Assembly (NCBI GenBank): GCA_903907075.1
Contig: CAIVMQ010000001.1
Location: forward strand, 1-64,000
Source: an uncultured Bacteroidia bacterium
Lineage (GTDB): Bacteria; Bacteroidota; Bacteroidia; Bacteroidales; Prolixibacteraceae
DNA: 64,000 bases
Reading direction: 5' to 3'
Part shown: positions 63,163 through 64,000 of the stretch, in pieces
Layout of the letters: every line of letters begins with the position of its first letter
How positions within the stretch are numbered: position 1 is the stretch's first letter
Position numbers and translations under genes: made by a program
Notes under the pieces: model-generated
What the model was told of the DNA's origin: nothing
Seen by the model: the letters and a program-made list of their open reading frames with translations, nothing else
Database searches by the model: none

Positions 63163-64000
63163 CTATCTTTTGCTTAACACATCAGACTCATACTGCTGAA
63201 TTTCTGATATATAATCGATACCTGCAGGGACTTGATTTTCTAAACAATAGTAATCATACACAGCGCCAAAAGGCATCGTTTTCATCCCTTCCAGGTATGC
63301 TAAACGCTCGAAGTTTTTACCCCTCTCTTCATAACTTTTCAATTTCTCAGTTGGTTCAAGTAGGGCAAACAAAAAAGCTTGCTGAGCAGCGCGTGTGCCA
63401 ACCACATAAGCACCGATACGGTTTAAACTGCCATCGAAATAATCAAGCCCAATATTAACCCGGTCCAAAGCCTTACAACGGATAACCTCCTGAGCAATTA
63501 AAATAATTTCTTCGTTAAAGGTGACTACATGATCACTATCCCAACGGACCCCTCTGGTAAGATGCAATAAGAGCTCGTCAAGATAAAGCAAACAAGATGA
63601 AATTTTATCCCCTATTTGTTCGGTTGGATGGAAATGGCCGTTATCGAGACAAAGAAGAATATTATTTTTAAGTGCATATCCGAGATAAAATTCGTGCGAA
63701 CCAACAACCATGGCCTCAGAACCAATACCGAAAAGCTTACATTCAACAGCATCTTTGAGGAATTCTTTGGGATAGCTCACCTCCATAATTTCGTCGAGCG
63801 ACTTTTTAAGAATGGCGCGATGGCCACCTCTATCGACAGGCATATCTTTTGACCCATCCGGAATCCACAGATTATGAACGCAAGGGGTACCTAACTGCTT
63901 ACCCATTTCTGCAGCAATTAGTCTGCATCTCTTAACATGATCCACCCAAAACTTACGAATCGATTCATCCTTGCTTGATAAGGTAAAGCCATCATTAGCT
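63163..64000 (-). CDS. rhaA: L-rhamnose isomerase, C-terminal part (cut by window end)
   Basis: About 278 C-terminal residues of L-rhamnose isomerase, which turns L-rhamnose into L-rhamnulose. The frame is open through to the window end ([14 protein letters not shown]), so the gene starts beyond it and the GTG near 63945 is not a real start. Metal-site type segments are [26 protein letters not shown] and W-D-S-D-H-V-V. It suggests a rhamnose-use operon starting outside the window. Confidence 0.95.
   Translation of the reverse strand, partial: ANDGFTLSSKDESIRKFWVDHVKRCRLIAAEMGKQLGTPCVHNLWIPDGSKDMPVDRGGHRAILKKSLDEIMEVSYPKEFLKDAVECKLFGIGSEAMVVGSHEFYLGYALKNNILLCLDNGHFHPTEQIGDKISSCLLYLDELLLHLTRGVRWDSDHVVTFNEEIILIAQEVIRCKALDRVNIGLDYFDGSLNRIGAYVVGTRAAQQAFLFALLEPTEKLKSYEERGKNFERLAYLEGMKTMPFGAVYDYYCLENQVPAGIDYISEIQQYESDVLSKR

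Noticed and set aside
63163-63945. Reading rhaA as a complete 260-residue gene from the GTG at 63945
   Set aside because: The frame continues upstream with clear RhaA sequence to the window end, so the gene is cut, not short.
1-64000. CRISPR arrays, tRNA/rRNA genes, insertion sequences, integrases, known phage or defence islands
   Set aside because: None seen on reading both strands; no direct-repeat array, transposase or integrase motif was found.

Overview
The window is AT-rich chromosomal DNA that looks like a member of the Bacteroidota, probably class Bacteroidia. Lineage signs are a SecA of about 1100 residues, a long (445-residue) LepB, a stand-alone PPDK-N protein, the AsmA/YitT/WbqC/patatin-barrel set, lipoproteins with Bacteroidota-type lipoboxes, weak Shine-Dalgarno sequences, and several TAnnTTTG-type -7 promoter elements. 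No rRNA, tRNA, CRISPR array, insertion sequence or phage module was seen. Genes are intact and tightly packed, except for one clearly decayed gene near 21 kb.

Layout. 0-8 kb: the start of gcvT (cut by the window edge), an orphan Hpt protein, a lipase-like hydrolase following a receiver/PPDK-N fusion protein, and korAB (2-oxoacid:ferredoxin oxidoreductase). 8-12.4 kb: a gamma-carbonic anhydrase-like protein, a FucP-type sugar permease, a sugar nucleotidyltransferase and a NahK-like sugar kinase, which together resemble an amino-sugar salvage route. 12.5-20.8 kb: a TPR protein, a membrane-anchored AraC/TolB-like/TPR regulator diverging from a GH20-like secreted protein, an MFS transporter, an acyltransferase and an exported chorismate mutase. 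20.76-21.19 kb: remains of an ABC-transporter substrate-binding lipoprotein. 21.3-28.2 kb: larE-larC-larB (nickel-pincer cofactor synthesis) and, divergently, an OB-fold lipoprotein and a D-lactate-dehydrogenase-type FAD/Fe-S protein; larA itself is not in the window.

28.2-36.5 kb is a housekeeping stretch on the minus strand: lgt, secA, ferritin, icd and dnaX. dnaX is split into two frames at a run of ten A, with no usable start codon for the second half. This is best explained by a programmed -1 shift or transcriptional slippage giving gamma and tau. 36.6-47.5 kb (plus strand): glutathione peroxidase, YccF, CinA, an AsmA-like protein, a two-domain alpha/beta-hydrolase plus SGNH esterase, dapB, lepB, a small lipoprotein, a LapA-like protein and a WbqC-like protein. 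47.6-49.1 kb (minus): a barrel-like protein, an NlpC/P60 hydrolase and a 35-residue membrane microprotein in a row.

49.4-58.9 kb (plus): pgpH (cyclic-di-AMP phosphodiesterase type) with a long palindrome over its promoter, an S41 protease lipoprotein, an exported C1 peptidase, rplS with a strong terminator, a YitT-family protein, a patatin/barrel protein and a hexose-6-phosphate mutarotase. 58.9-64 kb (minus): GH20 hexosaminidase, a PIF1-like helicase with HRDC and helix-turn-helix parts, and the C-terminal part of L-rhamnose isomerase running off the end.

The most notable points are the dnaX recoding site, the lar operon beside a lactate dehydrogenase but without larA, the decayed binding-protein gene, the exported chorismate mutase with altered active-site positions, the membrane AraC-TPR regulator, and the two-esterase fusion. 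I found no convincing wholly new multi-gene system.
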